From Paenibacillus sp. LHD-117 (GTDB lineage: Bacteria; Bacillota; Bacilli; Paenibacillales; Paenibacillaceae): a DNA stretch of 64,000 bases. Under the pieces are notes generated by a model, which saw only the letters and a program-made list of their open reading frames with translations, made no database searches and was not told the DNA's origin. The DNA is taken from NCBI RefSeq assembly GCF_030929555.1, contig NZ_JAVFVT010000007.1, forward strand, positions 159,330 through 223,329, given 5' to 3'. Shown here piece after piece: positions 28,482-40,079 of this stretch. Made by a program: the position numbers and the translations under genes. The number at the start of each line of letters is the position of its first letter. The first letter of the stretch is position 1.

Positions 28482-29273
28482 TTAGCCGCGACCAGCGGTC
28501 GCGAAGTCGGCAATCGCCCGAACGGCTTCATCCAGCGTCTCGACGCCTACGACCGCGGGGCCGCCTTCCATCCGCCCGGATGTCCTCCGGGCTTCCGACT
28601 CGTTCGCTTGCGGGACGAGGAACAGGTCCACGTTCTCGCGACTTACGGCGACCGCCTTTTGTTTCACGCCGCCGATCGCGCCTACTTTCCCATGGGCATC
28701 GATCGTGCCCGTCGCGGCTATTCGGAGCCCCTGCGCAAGATCGCCTTCCGTAAGCAGGTCCACCCCCTGCAGCGCGAAGACGAGCCCGGCGGAAGGCCCG
28801 CCGATTTCATCCGCGTGGATCCGTAACCTTTTATCCGCCCTTTCGGGCACCGCCATGCCTTTATCGACATGAAACGGAACCCCCGCATAGGAATAGGCGG
28901 CTTGTACCGCCGCTTCCTGCGAGCCGCTCATCACCGCGTTCAGTCGTTCCACATATTGCGTTTTCGATCGTCCACCGAACACGTCCTGCTTCCAACGCAC
29001 GTCCTTGTTCCGGTCGGCGCCGGCCCGAATGACGCCCCAAAGGTTCGGATCCGTCAGCCGGACCGCCGTCAGTACGAACGTGCCTGGCTTCTCTTCATCG
29101 TCATCCGCATGCGCGTTCGTATCCGCCAATGCGACCATCGGTTCCACGGGAACCGCTATGCCGGGCTCGTAGACGACATACGGGGACGGCGCGTACAGCA
29201 GCAGCCACATCGCGAATGCCGTCGCGGCCGCCGACAACAGCATTCTCCTCGCCGCGGGCCACTTCTCCCCCAT
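28482..29273 (-). CDS. YlbL/SepM-like Lon-domain protease lacking the PDZ domain
   Basis: A 263-aa membrane-anchored protein. One N-terminal span (MLLSAAATAFAMWLLLY) leads to an extracytoplasmic part with a Lon-type S16 protease domain: catalytic Ser in EIGGPSAGLVFAL and Lys in GGVKQKAVAV. YlbL/SepM proteins usually carry a PDZ domain of about 90 residues between the anchor and the protease. Here only about 25 residues (GVPFHVDKGMAVPERADKR) separate the conserved QEAAVQAAY block from the protease, so the PDZ is missing. The frame runs to a TTG at 29300; the ATG at 29273 with GAGGGA upstream is preferred. The gene converges on tmcAL. Confidence 0.85.
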   Translation of the reverse strand: MGEKWPAARRMLLSAAATAFAMWLLLYAPSPYVVYEPGIAVPVEPMVALADTNAHADDDEEKPGTFVLTAVRLTDPNLWGVIRAGADRNKDVRWKQDVFGGRSKTQYVERLNAVMSGSQEAAVQAAYSYAGVPFHVDKGMAVPERADKRLRIHADEIGGPSAGLVFALQGVDLLTEGDLAQGLRIAATGTIDAHGKVGAIGGVKQKAVAVSRENVDLFLVPQANESEARRTSGRMEGGPAVVGVETLDEAVRAIADFATAGRG

Positions 29274-29385
29274 CCTGCTCTCCCTCATTTCCCATCCCAA
29301 TCGCCATATGCGGCAACAGGTCTAACTCGTCCATGGCCGGCGTACACATTAACGTATACGTTTGTCCAAGAGGAGTTGAACGGCA

Positions 29386-31760
<2,375 letters not shown>

Positions 31761-31982
31761 TGCAACTACCCCTTTCAATGCTATTCCGCCTATCGTACCA
31801 TACATTCCCTGCGGGAAGAAAGAATAGCTCACATGGACAAGTTTTTTTCGGAGGGCAATGTATAATCTTTCCGAAAGCGGACAAGATAAAATCATCGGCG
31901 TCGCAAGATGCCGTAGACAACCGCGGAGAAGACTTACGTTTCCCCATAAGCTCTTCGTCCGGTTTCTCCTCTCCCATGAAAA

Positions 31983-32014
31983 GGGCGTCCCGAAAGGGGC
32001 GCCCGATTTTTTTT
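31983..32014 (+). terminator. Plus-strand intrinsic terminator without an upstream gene
   Basis: GGGCGTCCC-GAAA-GGGGCGCCC (9-base stem, tetraloop) followed by GA and eight T. No plus-strand gene ends here; the nearest plus-strand promoter-like box is at 31861. Confidence 0.8.
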
Positions 32015-32035
32015 CAACTTACTCTTCCTGCAAAA

Positions 32036-32065
32036 GAAAGAAAAGACGCCCCCATCGGGACGTCT
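32036..32065 (-). terminator. Terminator of the cysteine-salvage operon
   Basis: On the minus strand AGACGTCCC-GATG-GGGGCGTCT (9-base stem) followed by TTTTCTTTCTTTT, 17 bases after the stop of the last operon gene. Confidence 0.85.
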
Positions 32066-32081
32066 GCGCATCTTTCTCTAA

Positions 32082-33419
32082 TTAGATCTGTTTCGCCTCA
32101 GCCCCGTTCTTGACATACCGATTCTCTGGAATCGGCAAACCAAGGTTGCCGCGCAGGGTGGCCGACTCGTAATCCTCGCGGTACAAGCCGCGCTCCTGCA
32201 GGATCGGTACGACGAGCTCTACGAAATCCTCCAACCCGCTTGGGATATGAGTATGCACGATAAATCCGTCTGCGGCTTCCTCCTCATGCCACTGCTGAAT
32301 GAGATCGGCGATCTTCTCCGGAGTGCCAATGAACGGCGTGCGAGGTGTTGCCGATTGTAGTGCAACTTGGCGGAGCGTAAGCCCCTTTTCCTTCGCTGTC
32401 TTTTTGATTTTGTCGGTGCCGCTGCGAAAGCTGTTGCTTCCGAGATCGCCGAGATCCGGGAACGGCTCGTCGAGCGGATATTGCAAGAAATCGTGGTGCT
32501 CGAAAAATCGTCCAAGGTAGTTCAATGCGTTCTCGATGGATACGAGACCGGCTAACTCCTCATACTTGCGCTCGGCCTCCTCCGCCGTCCTGCCAATGAT
32601 GGGTCCGATGCCGGGCAAAATAACGATATCATCCGCCGAGCGGCCAGCTGCCGCCGTACGATCCTTGACATCCTTATAGAACGCCTTGGCTTCTTCGATG
32701 CTCTCGTGGCCGGTGAAGACGGCGTCCGCTTCCTTCGCCGCCAATTTTTTGCCGCTCTCCGACGAGCCCGCTTGGAAAATGACGGGATGCCCTTGACTGG
32801 AGCGCGCAATATTAAGCGGTCCCGTCACGGAGAAGTGCTTGCCCTTATAATCGAGGCGGTGCAGCTTCGAAGGGTCGAAGAAGACGCCCGATGCCTTGTC
32901 GCGCACGAAGGCGTCGTCCTCCCAGGAGTCCCACAATCCGCGAACGACCTCCAGATATTCCTCGGCGATCTCGTAACGTTCGTCGTGAGTCGGGTGATGG
33001 ACCCTTCCGAAGTTGCCTGCCGAGCCTTCCAGCGGAGACGTAACGACGTTCCAGCCTGCGCGGCCGCCGCTGATATGGTCCAAGGAACCGAATTGGCGCG
33101 CCACGTTAAACGGTTCGCTGTACGAGCTCGACAACGTGCCGACCAACCCGATCTTGGACGTGACCGTCGCGAGCGCCGACAAAATGGTGATCGGCTCGAA
33201 GCGATTCAGAAAGTGAGGGATCGATTTTTCGTTAATGTACAAGCCGTCCGCAATAAATACAAGATCGAACTTGCCCTTCTCGGCGGTAGCGGCCTGCCGT
33301 TTGTAGAAGTCGAGACTAACGCTTGCATCAGCGGGCACCTCAGGATGGCGCCAACCGGATATATTGCCGCCCACGCCGTGAATGATGGCGCCGAACTTGA
33401 TTTGTTTTCGATTGCTCAT
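32082..33419 (-). CDS. FMN-dependent LLM monooxygenase, NtaA/SnaA/DszA type (CmoJ/YtnJ-like)
   Basis: A 445-aa flavin monooxygenase of the bacterial luciferase superfamily. It begins with [21 protein letters not shown] and contains [10 protein letters not shown] near residue 130 and [18 protein letters not shown] near 222. B. subtilis YtnJ/CmoJ, in the ytmI operon, removes the S-substituent of N-acetylated S-alkylcysteine sulfoxides. This gene is the last of an operon with the same partners, so that role is inferred from context. It follows the GNAT gene by 49 bases and ends at a strong terminator. Confidence 0.85.
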   Translation of the reverse strand: MSNRKQIKFGAIIHGVGGNISGWRHPEVPADASVSLDFYKRQAATAEKGKFDLVFIADGLYINEKSIPHFLNRFEPITILSALATVTSKIGLVGTLSSSYSEPFNVARQFGSLDHISGGRAGWNVVTSPLEGSAGNFGRVHHPTHDERYEIAEEYLEVVRGLWDSWEDDAFVRDKASGVFFDPSKLHRLDYKGKHFSVTGPLNIARSSQGHPVIFQAGSSESGKKLAAKEADAVFTGHESIEEAKAFYKDVKDRTAAAGRSADDIVILPGIGPIIGRTAEEAERKYEELAGLVSIENALNYLGRFFEHHDFLQYPLDEPFPDLGDLGSNSFRSGTDKIKKTAKEKGLTLRQVALQSATPRTPFIGTPEKIADLIQQWHEEEAADGFIVHTHIPSGLEDFVELVVPILQERGLYREDYESATLRGNLGLPIPENRYVKNGAEAKQI

Positions 33420-33468
33420 CGTAATTCCTCCCTATCCATGTCTTATCACCTAATTGTGCTGAGCTTCC

Positions 33469-34056
33469 TTAATGTTGCTGCAACAGCGTACTGTCCGCCA
33501 AATGCAGCCGGTAGCTCTTCACCAGAATATCTCCGTTCATGAATTCCTTGTCGTACGCCCGCTCGAATCCGAGCCGCTCGTACAAGCGGATCGCCGCGTC
33601 CATCAGATCGGAAGTATGCAGATGGAGCGTCGCCGCACCTTGCTCCTTGGCATGGACGGCGCTTGCCCGGATCAGCTCGGTAGCTACGCCCGCGCCGCGC
33701 GCCTTGCGCGACACCGCGAGTAGCCGAAGGATAGGCGTTTCGATGCCCAGCTCCGGATGACCGTAAGCCTTCTCGGCCGAGTCGAACAGGAACACGCTGC
33801 CAACTACTTCGCCGTCCAGCTCCGCTACCAGCCTGGCGCTCGTCGGCGCTTCTTCGATCGCATGCAAGATGCTCGCCTTGTATTCCGACCACTTCTGTTC
33901 GGACAGCTTCTGCTCGTATTCGCCGTATGCGTCTAGCAGAACGTCCTCTAGTGCCTGACGATCATCGGCAGATACGTTCCGGATGACGATACGCCGCTCA
34001 TGAGTGGGCGTGGACGTTTGAAGCTCCCCAGCTCCGCTGATCGCACTTTCTCCCAT
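33469..34056 (-). CDS. GNAT N-acetyltransferase (possible cysteine-conjugate acetylase)
   Basis: A 195-aa GNAT protein: EIGVDEL-like substrate strand (SARLVAELDGEVVGSVFLF), acetyl-CoA loop VSRKARGAGVATELIRA near residue 115, and AIRLYERLGFERAYDKEF near the C-terminus. In the related B. subtilis operon YtmI (SnaA) N-acetylates S-substituted cysteines before oxidation; this protein is the natural candidate for that step here. Its ATG overlaps the DinB stop by one base (TGATG), so they are coupled. Confidence 0.85.
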   Translation of the reverse strand: MGESAISGAGELQTSTPTHERRIVIRNVSADDRQALEDVLLDAYGEYEQKLSEQKWSEYKASILHAIEEAPTSARLVAELDGEVVGSVFLFDSAEKAYGHPELGIETPILRLLAVSRKARGAGVATELIRASAVHAKEQGAATLHLHTSDLMDAAIRLYERLGFERAYDKEFMNGDILVKSYRLHLADSTLLQQH

Positions 34057-34553
34057 CAGCGCACGTCCTTTCCGCTTGCCGCCTGCTCCTTGATTCTGCG
34101 AATTTGGCCGAGATGTCTCTCCACATGCGCCACGAACGCGGGGATGATGTCCGCGATCGTCACTTTGTCGCCCTTAGCATTCACGCCGGCCGCAGACCAT
34201 TCTTCCTTCGTCAGACGAGCGAGCAAGCGGGCATTGTACGCCACGAGCGAATGCGCCGCCGCTGCGATATGCGCGACATGCTCCTCGTTCGCTTTCTGCC
34301 CCGCTACCCAAGCGTCTTGATCGAAGGCGGGCAGCCGAACCGTCGAACCCGCCAATATTTCCCTTATGCGGAACGATACGACGATACTGTGGTCCACCAG
34401 ATGCGAGAATACCTCCGTAACGCTCCAAGAAGCAGGTGCAGCCTTCCACCTCAATTCTTCCACCGTCAGTCCGGCGATCTCCCTCTCGATCTCCTCGTAC
34501 GCCTTCACGTATGCCGCGATGGTCGATTGTGCCGATGTTGCCGTGTTTCCCAT
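34056..34553 (-). CDS. DinB/YfiT family putative metal-dependent enzyme
   Basis: A 165-aa four-helix DinB-like protein. Candidate metal-binding His residues are in FSHLVDHSIVV near residue 52, HIAAAAHSL near 100, and FVAHVERHLGQIRRI near 145. The superfamily includes bacillithiol S-transferases (BstA) and other thiol transferases. Its place in a thiol-salvage operon fits a thiol role, but this is inference. GGAGG sits eight bases before the ATG at 34553. Confidence 0.85.
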   Translation of the reverse strand: MGNTATSAQSTIAAYVKAYEEIEREIAGLTVEELRWKAAPASWSVTEVFSHLVDHSIVVSFRIREILAGSTVRLPAFDQDAWVAGQKANEEHVAHIAAAAHSLVAYNARLLARLTKEEWSAAGVNAKGDKVTIADIIPAFVAHVERHLGQIRRIKEQAASGKDVR

Positions 34554-34642
34554 CGTATCCGCCTCCCTATTCGATAACAATCGTCATAAGCATCAATAAA
34601 TGCCTCAATATTCTGAAAATAATTGATTCAGGCTCCGGCGTC

Positions 34643-35884
34643 TTAATCGCCGACGTCTTCCTGCTTCGCGTCTTCCGTCACAGTAAGCTCCCGAAGGGCA
34701 TCCAAGGCTAAGTTTTCGAGCAGCTTCGCGGCGACGGGCAGCGCTTCCTCGCTCAAATCGAAGGCGGGATGATGCCATTGCTGCGGTCCATCGACACCAA
34801 TGAACAAGAAGGCTCCCGGTGTTTGCCGCAAATAAAATGCAAAATCCTCTCCGGCCGGAGACAATGCCGGTTCAACGACCGTGTTCCCCTGGGCCGCGGC
34901 AGTCCTGCTGGCGATTTCCGCCCAGCGATTGTCGTTCACGACAGCGGGCGGACCTTCGATCCACTTCACGCGGGCGGTCGTGCCGAATGCCAACGCCACG
35001 CCGGCCACCACTTGCTCGAAGCGTTGCAGGACGGTTCCGCGTACATGCTCCGTGAACGTGCGGATCGTTCCGTCGAAGACGGCTTTCTCAGAGATGACGT
35101 TCCAAGCGCTGCCTGCGTGTAGTCTCGTCACACTGATTACCGCGCTGTCGAGCGCGCTGACATTGCGGCTGACGATGGATTGCAGCGCCGTAATGATATG
35201 CGATGCCGTTACGATGGGATCCGAGCCGGCTTCGGGCGAAGCGGCATGCGTGCCGATGCCGTCAACCTCGACGACGAAGCCGTCGGCGGCCGCCATAAGC
35301 GGACCGCCCCGAACGCCGATCGTCCCGACGGGCAAATCCGGTTTATTGTGGATGCCGTAGATGGCGTTCACACCTTCAAGAACGCCGGCGGCAATGAGTT
35401 GCTGCGCTCCCTTCGCTTTCTCTTCGGCTGGTTGGAACAGAAGCCGAACGACGCCAGGCAGCTCACTCTCCCGTTTCTTCAGTCCGAATGCCGCTCCAAG
35501 CAATGCCGCGGTATGAAAGTCATGGCCGCAAGCATGCATCTTGCCGTCCACCTTCGATGCATAGGGCAGCCCCGTCTCCTCCCGGATCGGCAGCGCGTCG
35601 ATATCCGCTCGCAGCGCAACGACGGGAAACCGCGGCACCGATGTGCCCGAACCTTGGGCAACGGCTTGACCATCAAAAGCAGCCCCGGCGCTGCCGCCGA
35701 TCTCCGCGATGACACCTGTCGGGAGTCCGTAATCGACGATGCGAATACCGGCTTCGGATAACCACAGCTTGATGGCTTCCGTCGTCGCGCGCTCTTCACC
35801 GGACAATTCCGGATACTCGTGCAGACGCCGTCTGATCGCGATCAAACGCTGCGCCAAATTCTCCCTCGTCGCCGACGTGCTCAT
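34643..35884 (-). CDS. M20 family amidohydrolase (N-acyl amino acid deacetylase, HipO/SndA-like)
   Basis: A 413-aa zinc peptidase-family deacylase. Metal ligands are visible in HACGHDFHTAALLGAA near residue 118 and in LFQPAEEKAKGAQQL near 155; WHHPAFDLSEEALPV ends the catalytic domain. In the B. subtilis ytm operon the M20 enzyme (HipO/SndA) removes the N-acetyl group to release cysteine. Its ATG overlaps the preceding monooxygenase stop (ATGA). Confidence 0.93.
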   Translation of the reverse strand: MSTSATRENLAQRLIAIRRRLHEYPELSGEERATTEAIKLWLSEAGIRIVDYGLPTGVIAEIGGSAGAAFDGQAVAQGSGTSVPRFPVVALRADIDALPIREETGLPYASKVDGKMHACGHDFHTAALLGAAFGLKKRESELPGVVRLLFQPAEEKAKGAQQLIAAGVLEGVNAIYGIHNKPDLPVGTIGVRGGPLMAAADGFVVEVDGIGTHAASPEAGSDPIVTASHIITALQSIVSRNVSALDSAVISVTRLHAGSAWNVISEKAVFDGTIRTFTEHVRGTVLQRFEQVVAGVALAFGTTARVKWIEGPPAVVNDNRWAEIASRTAAAQGNTVVEPALSPAGEDFAFYLRQTPGAFLFIGVDGPQQWHHPAFDLSEEALPVAAKLLENLALDALRELTVTEDAKQEDVGD

Positions 35885-36891
35885 ACGAACTCCTCCGCGA
35901 ACGCTTCCTTCAGAAGCTCGAAGGAACGTGCCCGTTTGGCGTAATCCGGAATGATCGTCGTGAAGACGAAGCTATCCACGCCATATTGCCGAGATAGCTC
36001 GACCAGCCTCGCTCGTACCGTCTCCTTCGTGCCGCGCGTAATATCCGCTTCGCGTTCGACTGCCGTATAGGTTTCGCCGGCTTGCTTGGCGAATTCCGCC
36101 GCCTGCTCCAGCGTAGCTACATTAACCGTTTTGCCGCTGCCAAGCGTCACTCGAACGCTCTTATGTTGACCTGCAAGCTCGCTCGCCTCCGCCTCCGTGT
36201 CCGCCGCGATAACCGACAACGCCAGAATGGGCTTAGGTTCGCCGCCCCTTTCGCGATTGAAGTGCGTCTTGTATAGCTCTAACGCCGCAGCAGCCGTTTC
36301 TGGATCGTTATTAATGAAGAGCGCGAACGCATACGGCAGCCCTTGCTCCGCCGCCAGCTCCGCGCTGGATAGGCTGGTCCCGAGCAGATAGACGTCTGCC
36401 GGCGTTGCCGGCAGCGGACTGGCAGTCAAACCGGCGAGGGGATGTCCCTCATCCGTTGGTCCGACAAGCAGCGAACGCAGCTCCGAGAGCTTCGCTTCGA
36501 GACTGTCATGCTCCGTCACGCCCTTCTGGAGCGCTTTGGTCGAGCGCGGAAGTCCGCCGAGTGCGCGGCCGATGCCCAGCTCGACGCGGCCTGGAGCGAG
36601 CGTGGCTAGGAGATTGAAGTTTTCCGCCACCTTGTAAGGGCTGTAATGCTGCAGCATGACGCCGCCCGAGCCGATCCGGATGCTCTCCGTTTGCGCCAGC
36701 AAATATGAAATAAGAACTTCCGGCGACGACCCCGCCGTACTCGGCGAATCGTGATGCTCAGCTACCCAGAAGCGATCGTAACCAAGCTGTTCCGCAAGAC
36801 GCGCAAGCTTGACGGTATTCTCTAATGCCTCAGAGGCGGTATACCCTGGAAAAACGATACTTTGATCCAATATGCCAAACGAATAAGACAT
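35881..36891 (-). CDS. LLM class flavin-dependent oxidoreductase, MsnO8 type (YtmO/CmoO-like)
   Basis: A 336-aa luciferase-like monooxygenase beginning SYSFGILDQSIVFPG, with YDRFWVAEHHDSPSTAGSSPE near residue 40 and RVELGIGRALGG near 103. B. subtilis YtmO/CmoO performs S-oxidation in S-alkylcysteine salvage. It lies directly after the ABC ATPase gene (19 bases) and overlaps the M20 gene, so transport and catabolism share one transcript. Confidence 0.88.
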   Translation of the reverse strand: MSYSFGILDQSIVFPGYTASEALENTVKLARLAEQLGYDRFWVAEHHDSPSTAGSSPEVLISYLLAQTESIRIGSGGVMLQHYSPYKVAENFNLLATLAPGRVELGIGRALGGLPRSTKALQKGVTEHDSLEAKLSELRSLLVGPTDEGHPLAGLTASPLPATPADVYLLGTSLSSAELAAEQGLPYAFALFINNDPETAAAALELYKTHFNRERGGEPKPILALSVIAADTEAEASELAGQHKSVRVTLGSGKTVNVATLEQAAEFAKQAGETYTAVEREADITRGTKETVRARLVELSRQYGVDSFVFTTIIPDYAKRARSFELLKEAFAEEFV

Positions 36892-36910
36892 GGCGTTCCC
36901 TCCCTGTACG

Positions 36911-37663
36911 TTAAATCGAATATGCGCTCTCCGGCGTAATCCGCTTCAGAAATTGTTTCGTTCTCTCTTCCTTCGGCGATCGGAACAGCTGCTTGGGATC
37001 GCCCTCTTCCACAATGACGCCGCCATCCATGAACACAACGTGATTGGCTACTTCTTGGGCGAAGCCCATCTCGTGCGTCACGATGATCATCGTGATGCCT
37101 TCCTGCGCAATGTGGCGGATGACCGCGAGCACCTCGCCGACCAGCTCGGGATCCAGAGCGGACGTCGGTTCGTCGAACAGAATAACTTCCGGGTTCAGCG
37201 CCAGCGCGCGAGCGATGCCCACGCGTTGCTGCTGTCCGCCGGACAGCTCGTTTGGGTATGCATTCAGCTTGCTCTCCAGCCCGACCTTCTCTAGCAACGC
37301 GATACTTCGCTCGCGCGCTTCCTCCTTGGGCACCTTGCGAACGACGACGAGACCTTCCATCACGTTCTCCAGCGCCGTCTTGTGGCGGAACAGATTGTAT
37401 TGCTGGAACACCATAGCCGATTTTTGCCGAAGCGCATGGACGTCCTTTTTGCTATGATGCTTGCAATCGAACTGGAAGTCTCCGATCGTAATGTGTCCGG
37501 AGCCTGGCTTCTCCAAATAATTGATGCATCGCAGCAGCGTCGTCTTGCCGGAGCCGCTCGGCCCAAGAATCGCGACCACTTCGCCGCGCTTTACCGTCAG
37601 ATCAATACCCTTCAGCACTTCGTTGCGTCCGAAGCTCTTGCGTATTTGCCGCAGTGTAATCAT
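36911..37663 (-). CDS. Polar amino acid ABC transporter ATPase (TcyN-like)
   Basis: A 250-aa ATPase with Walker [13 protein letters not shown] near residue 35, Q-loop [11 protein letters not shown], signature [17 protein letters not shown] near 138 and Walker [16 protein letters not shown]. The ABC subfamily is that of cystine/glutamine importers; B. subtilis TcyJKLMN is the equivalent in the ytmI operon. It overlaps the permease gene by 4 bases. Confidence 0.95.
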   Translation of the reverse strand: MITLRQIRKSFGRNEVLKGIDLTVKRGEVVAILGPSGSGKTTLLRCINYLEKPGSGHITIGDFQFDCKHHSKKDVHALRQKSAMVFQQYNLFRHKTALENVMEGLVVVRKVPKEEARERSIALLEKVGLESKLNAYPNELSGGQQQRVGIARALALNPEVILFDEPTSALDPELVGEVLAVIRHIAQEGITMIIVTHEMGFAQEVANHVVFMDGGVIVEEGDPKQLFRSPKEERTKQFLKRITPESAYSI

Positions 37664-38370
37664 GATACGCCTCCCTGGTCGTGTAGCCTGAAGCGCTTCT
37701 CCGCGAGTGCGGTCAGCCGCTCGATTAGAAATGTGAGTCCCCAGAATAGCAGAGCCGCAGCCAGATAAGCCTCAAAAAACTTCCAGTTGGTCGTCGCCAC
37801 GATCTGCGCTTTGGCGTTGATCTCAACGACCGAAACCGTGAAGGCGAGCGTCGACCCGTGAAGCATCCCGATCAGCATGTTGGACAGATTCGGAAGACTG
37901 GCGGCGAGCGCTTGCGGAAGCACGATCCGCCGCAGCGCCTGCGGTGTCGTCATCCCGACGGAATAGGCGGCTTCCAACTGACCGCGATTCACCGCGAGCA
38001 GACCGGAGCGCACGACCTCCGACATATACGCGCCCGCCGTAATGGAGAAAGCGATATAAGCGAATCCGATCATCGGTATGGAGACGGACCGGAATCCGAT
38101 GCCAAGCCCTTCCGCGGCGGCGTCTACGAGGACCGGCAAGCCGAAATAAATGAGCAGCAGATGCGTAATCATCGGCGTTCCCCGGATGAACGTCACGTAG
38201 GCTGTGCCGAGCTGGCTTAGCACGGGCACCCGGAAGTGGCGCGACAGCGCGACGGCGGTTCCGATCAAGAAGCCGCAGCCTACGGAGACGACGGTAATCG
38301 CGAGCGACGTGGGAACCGCTCCCAGCAGCGCCACGAACGCCGTCCAGATAAATTGGAAATCCAGCTTCAT
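37660..38370 (-). CDS. Polar amino acid ABC transporter permease (TcyM-like)
   Basis: A 236-aa HisM-type membrane protein with about five spans. The ATPase-contact loop is near residue 136-156 ([20 protein letters not shown]) and the early [17 protein letters not shown] is typical. Paralogue of the next gene upstream, which it overlaps by 4 bases; the two form a heterodimeric channel. Confidence 0.94.
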   Translation of the reverse strand: MKLDFQFIWTAFVALLGAVPTSLAITVVSVGCGFLIGTAVALSRHFRVPVLSQLGTAYVTFIRGTPMITHLLLIYFGLPVLVDAAAEGLGIGFRSVSIPMIGFAYIAFSITAGAYMSEVVRSGLLAVNRGQLEAAYSVGMTTPQALRRIVLPQALAASLPNLSNMLIGMLHGSTLAFTVSVVEINAKAQIVATTNWKFFEAYLAAALLFWGLTFLIERLTALAEKRFRLHDQGGVS

Positions 38371-39062
38371 ATCGCAGCCAGCCCCCTTCTCTGCAGCCTG
38401 CGCTCAAGCAGCAGGAAGAGCTTCTCCAGCACGAAGCTGATTAGGAAGTAGATCATAGCAAGCGCGATATACGTCTCGAGGAAATGCCGGGACATGACGG
38501 CAAGCGTCTGGGACTTGCCCGTAAGTTCCATGATGCCAATGGTGAACGCCAGTGAGGTATCCTTCAGATTGGCGATGACCAGATTGGCGAATACCGGAAG
38601 GGCCGTCGCGAGCGCTTGAGGCAGTACGATTCGTACGAAGGCCTGCCGCCCCGACATCCCGACGGAATACGCGGCTTCCACTTGCCCGCGGTCCACGGAA
38701 GCAACTGCCGCCCGGATCATCTCCGCCATGAATGCACCGCTATGCAGCGCGTAGGTCAGGATGACGAAATAAAGCGCAGGCACCTTCGCGGCATCAATCG
38801 CGACCAGCTTCAGCATTTCTGGCAGACCGTAGTAGAACAGGAACAATTGAATGAGGACCGGTGTTCCGCGGAAGAAGGACAGATAGATCTGGGACAGCCG
38901 CTTCAAGACCGGTATATTGTACAGCTGGGGAAGGGCGACGACGAAGCCTATGCCCAGCCCGAGTACAATGGAGGACGCCACGATCACTAACGTGATGTTG
39001 ATCGCCGGCATCAGCTTGACGAGATAGTCAAGGACAAAGCCGAATTCGAATGGCGCTCCCAT
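38367..39062 (-). CDS. Polar amino acid ABC transporter permease (TcyL-like)
   Basis: A 231-aa HisM-type permease with FFRGTPVLIQLFLFYYGLP near residue 62 and the ATPase contact [20 protein letters not shown] near 130. It is the first permease after the binding-protein gene (30-base gap) and overlaps the second permease. Confidence 0.94.
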   Translation of the reverse strand: MGAPFEFGFVLDYLVKLMPAINITLVIVASSIVLGLGIGFVVALPQLYNIPVLKRLSQIYLSFFRGTPVLIQLFLFYYGLPEMLKLVAIDAAKVPALYFVILTYALHSGAFMAEMIRAAVASVDRGQVEAAYSVGMSGRQAFVRIVLPQALATALPVFANLVIANLKDTSLAFTIGIMELTGKSQTLAVMSRHFLETYIALAMIYFLISFVLEKLFLLLERRLQRRGLAAI

Positions 39063-39092
39063 CGCCGCAGCCCTCCTTTCTCTCTCTCCCGT

Positions 39093-39938
39093 TTATTGAA
39101 CTTCCGAAGTCGTATAGTCGGCGCCAAGCCATTGCTCGCTCAGCTTCTTCAGCGTGCCGTCGGCTTTGATCTCCTTGATAGCGTCGTCCACACGGTCGGC
39201 CAGCTTCTGCTGCTCCGCATCGTCCTTGCGGAACATGAACAACGTGTTCGATTCGCTAAGAGGAGGACCGACCAGCTTCAGGTCGCCGTTCGGATCAATC
39301 AATGGCAATGTAAAATCTGCAGACAAGAACGCTTCTACGCGGCCGGTTAGGACCTGCTGAATGGTATCATTGGCGCCGCCGTTCTGGTACACGATTTCAA
39401 TGGCGTTGTTGTTCTCCTTGTTGTATTTCTCCAGAATGATGGCTTGCGCGCTCGTCGCTGTCGTTAATACCTTCTTGCCTTTCAGATCGTCGATCGTTTG
39501 CACGGTGTCGTTGCTTTTTGCGACAGCGACTTTGTTTTTCCAGTGCGAATAAGGCTCTTTGTTGAACAAGTATTTCGCCTCGCGCTCCGGATTTTTTTCC
39601 ATCTCATGCGCGACCATGTCGATTTTCTTCGTTTCCAGGCTAAGCAGCAAGTTTGTGAACTCCAGCGTCTGGAATTCAAATTCGTAATCCTCAAGACGGT
39701 TATCGATTTCGCGGACCAATTCCACGTCGTAACCCGTCAGCTTGCCATTCTCGTCGATAAAGCATACATTCGGAAACTGTGTGCCCGTGCCGACCACAAT
39801 CTTGATCGGCTCGGCGGCCTGCGAATTTCCGAGAGCGGTCTCCGCACTGTTGTCCCCGTTCGTGCCGCATCCTGCCAGCGCCCCCGCCAGCGTAACCATC
39901 ATGGATAAAGCAAGCCATTTTTTCGTCGTTTTTTTCAT
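39093..39938 (-). CDS. ABC transporter amino-acid-binding lipoprotein (TcyJ/K-like)
   Basis: A 281-aa solute-binding protein. The lipobox is LAGCGTN (Cys at about residue 24) after a Lys-rich signal peptide (KKTTKKWLALSMM). The SBP_bac_3 fold is evident: FIDENGKLTGYDVELVREI near 64, EKNPEREAKYLFN, and C-terminal KLSEQWLGADY. It is the first gene of the salvage operon. Substrate (cystine or S-substituted cysteine) is inferred from the neighbours. Confidence 0.93.
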   Translation of the reverse strand: MKKTTKKWLALSMMVTLAGALAGCGTNGDNSAETALGNSQAAEPIKIVVGTGTQFPNVCFIDENGKLTGYDVELVREIDNRLEDYEFEFQTLEFTNLLLSLETKKIDMVAHEMEKNPEREAKYLFNKEPYSHWKNKVAVAKSNDTVQTIDDLKGKKVLTTATSAQAIILEKYNKENNNAIEIVYQNGGANDTIQQVLTGRVEAFLSADFTLPLIDPNGDLKLVGPPLSESNTLFMFRKDDAEQQKLADRVDDAIKEIKADGTLKKLSEQWLGADYTTSEVQ

Positions 39939-39969
39939 CGTCGTTCCCTCGCATTCGACTCATAATTTT

Positions 39970-39983
39970 ATTCATATAATTCC
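39970..39983 (-). promoter_or_regulatory. 14-base motif upstream of the transport/salvage operon
   Basis: GGAATTATATGAAT on the minus strand, 33-46 bases before the binding-protein ATG. An identical copy lies upstream of the LysR gene. It overlaps an ATAATTC-N15-GAATTAT inverted repeat, a plausible LysR-type site. Confidence 0.55.
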
Positions 39984-40079
39984 TACCTGATAAGTGTGAA
40001 TTATGCGATGACTAAACTTTAGCACCCCGCCTTAACCAGCGTCAATGGGTTGCCTAATAGAGAAGTTCTATATAAACAT

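Larger units (their letters stand above)
31761..32081. other. Intergenic region between rsmD and the sulfur operon
   Basis: No convincing gene. A 75-codon plus-strand frame from 31858 exists, but its Shine-Dalgarno is too close and its sequence is arginine/lysine-rich and reads through a terminator. The region holds a TATAAT box on the plus strand (31861-31866), a plus-oriented terminator (31983-32014) and a minus-oriented terminator (32036-32065). Confidence 0.6.

Noticed and set aside
31858..32085. Possible 75-codon plus-strand gene
   Set aside because: The Shine-Dalgarno is only two to three bases from the ATG, composition is Arg/Lys-rich and the frame runs through two terminator hairpins.
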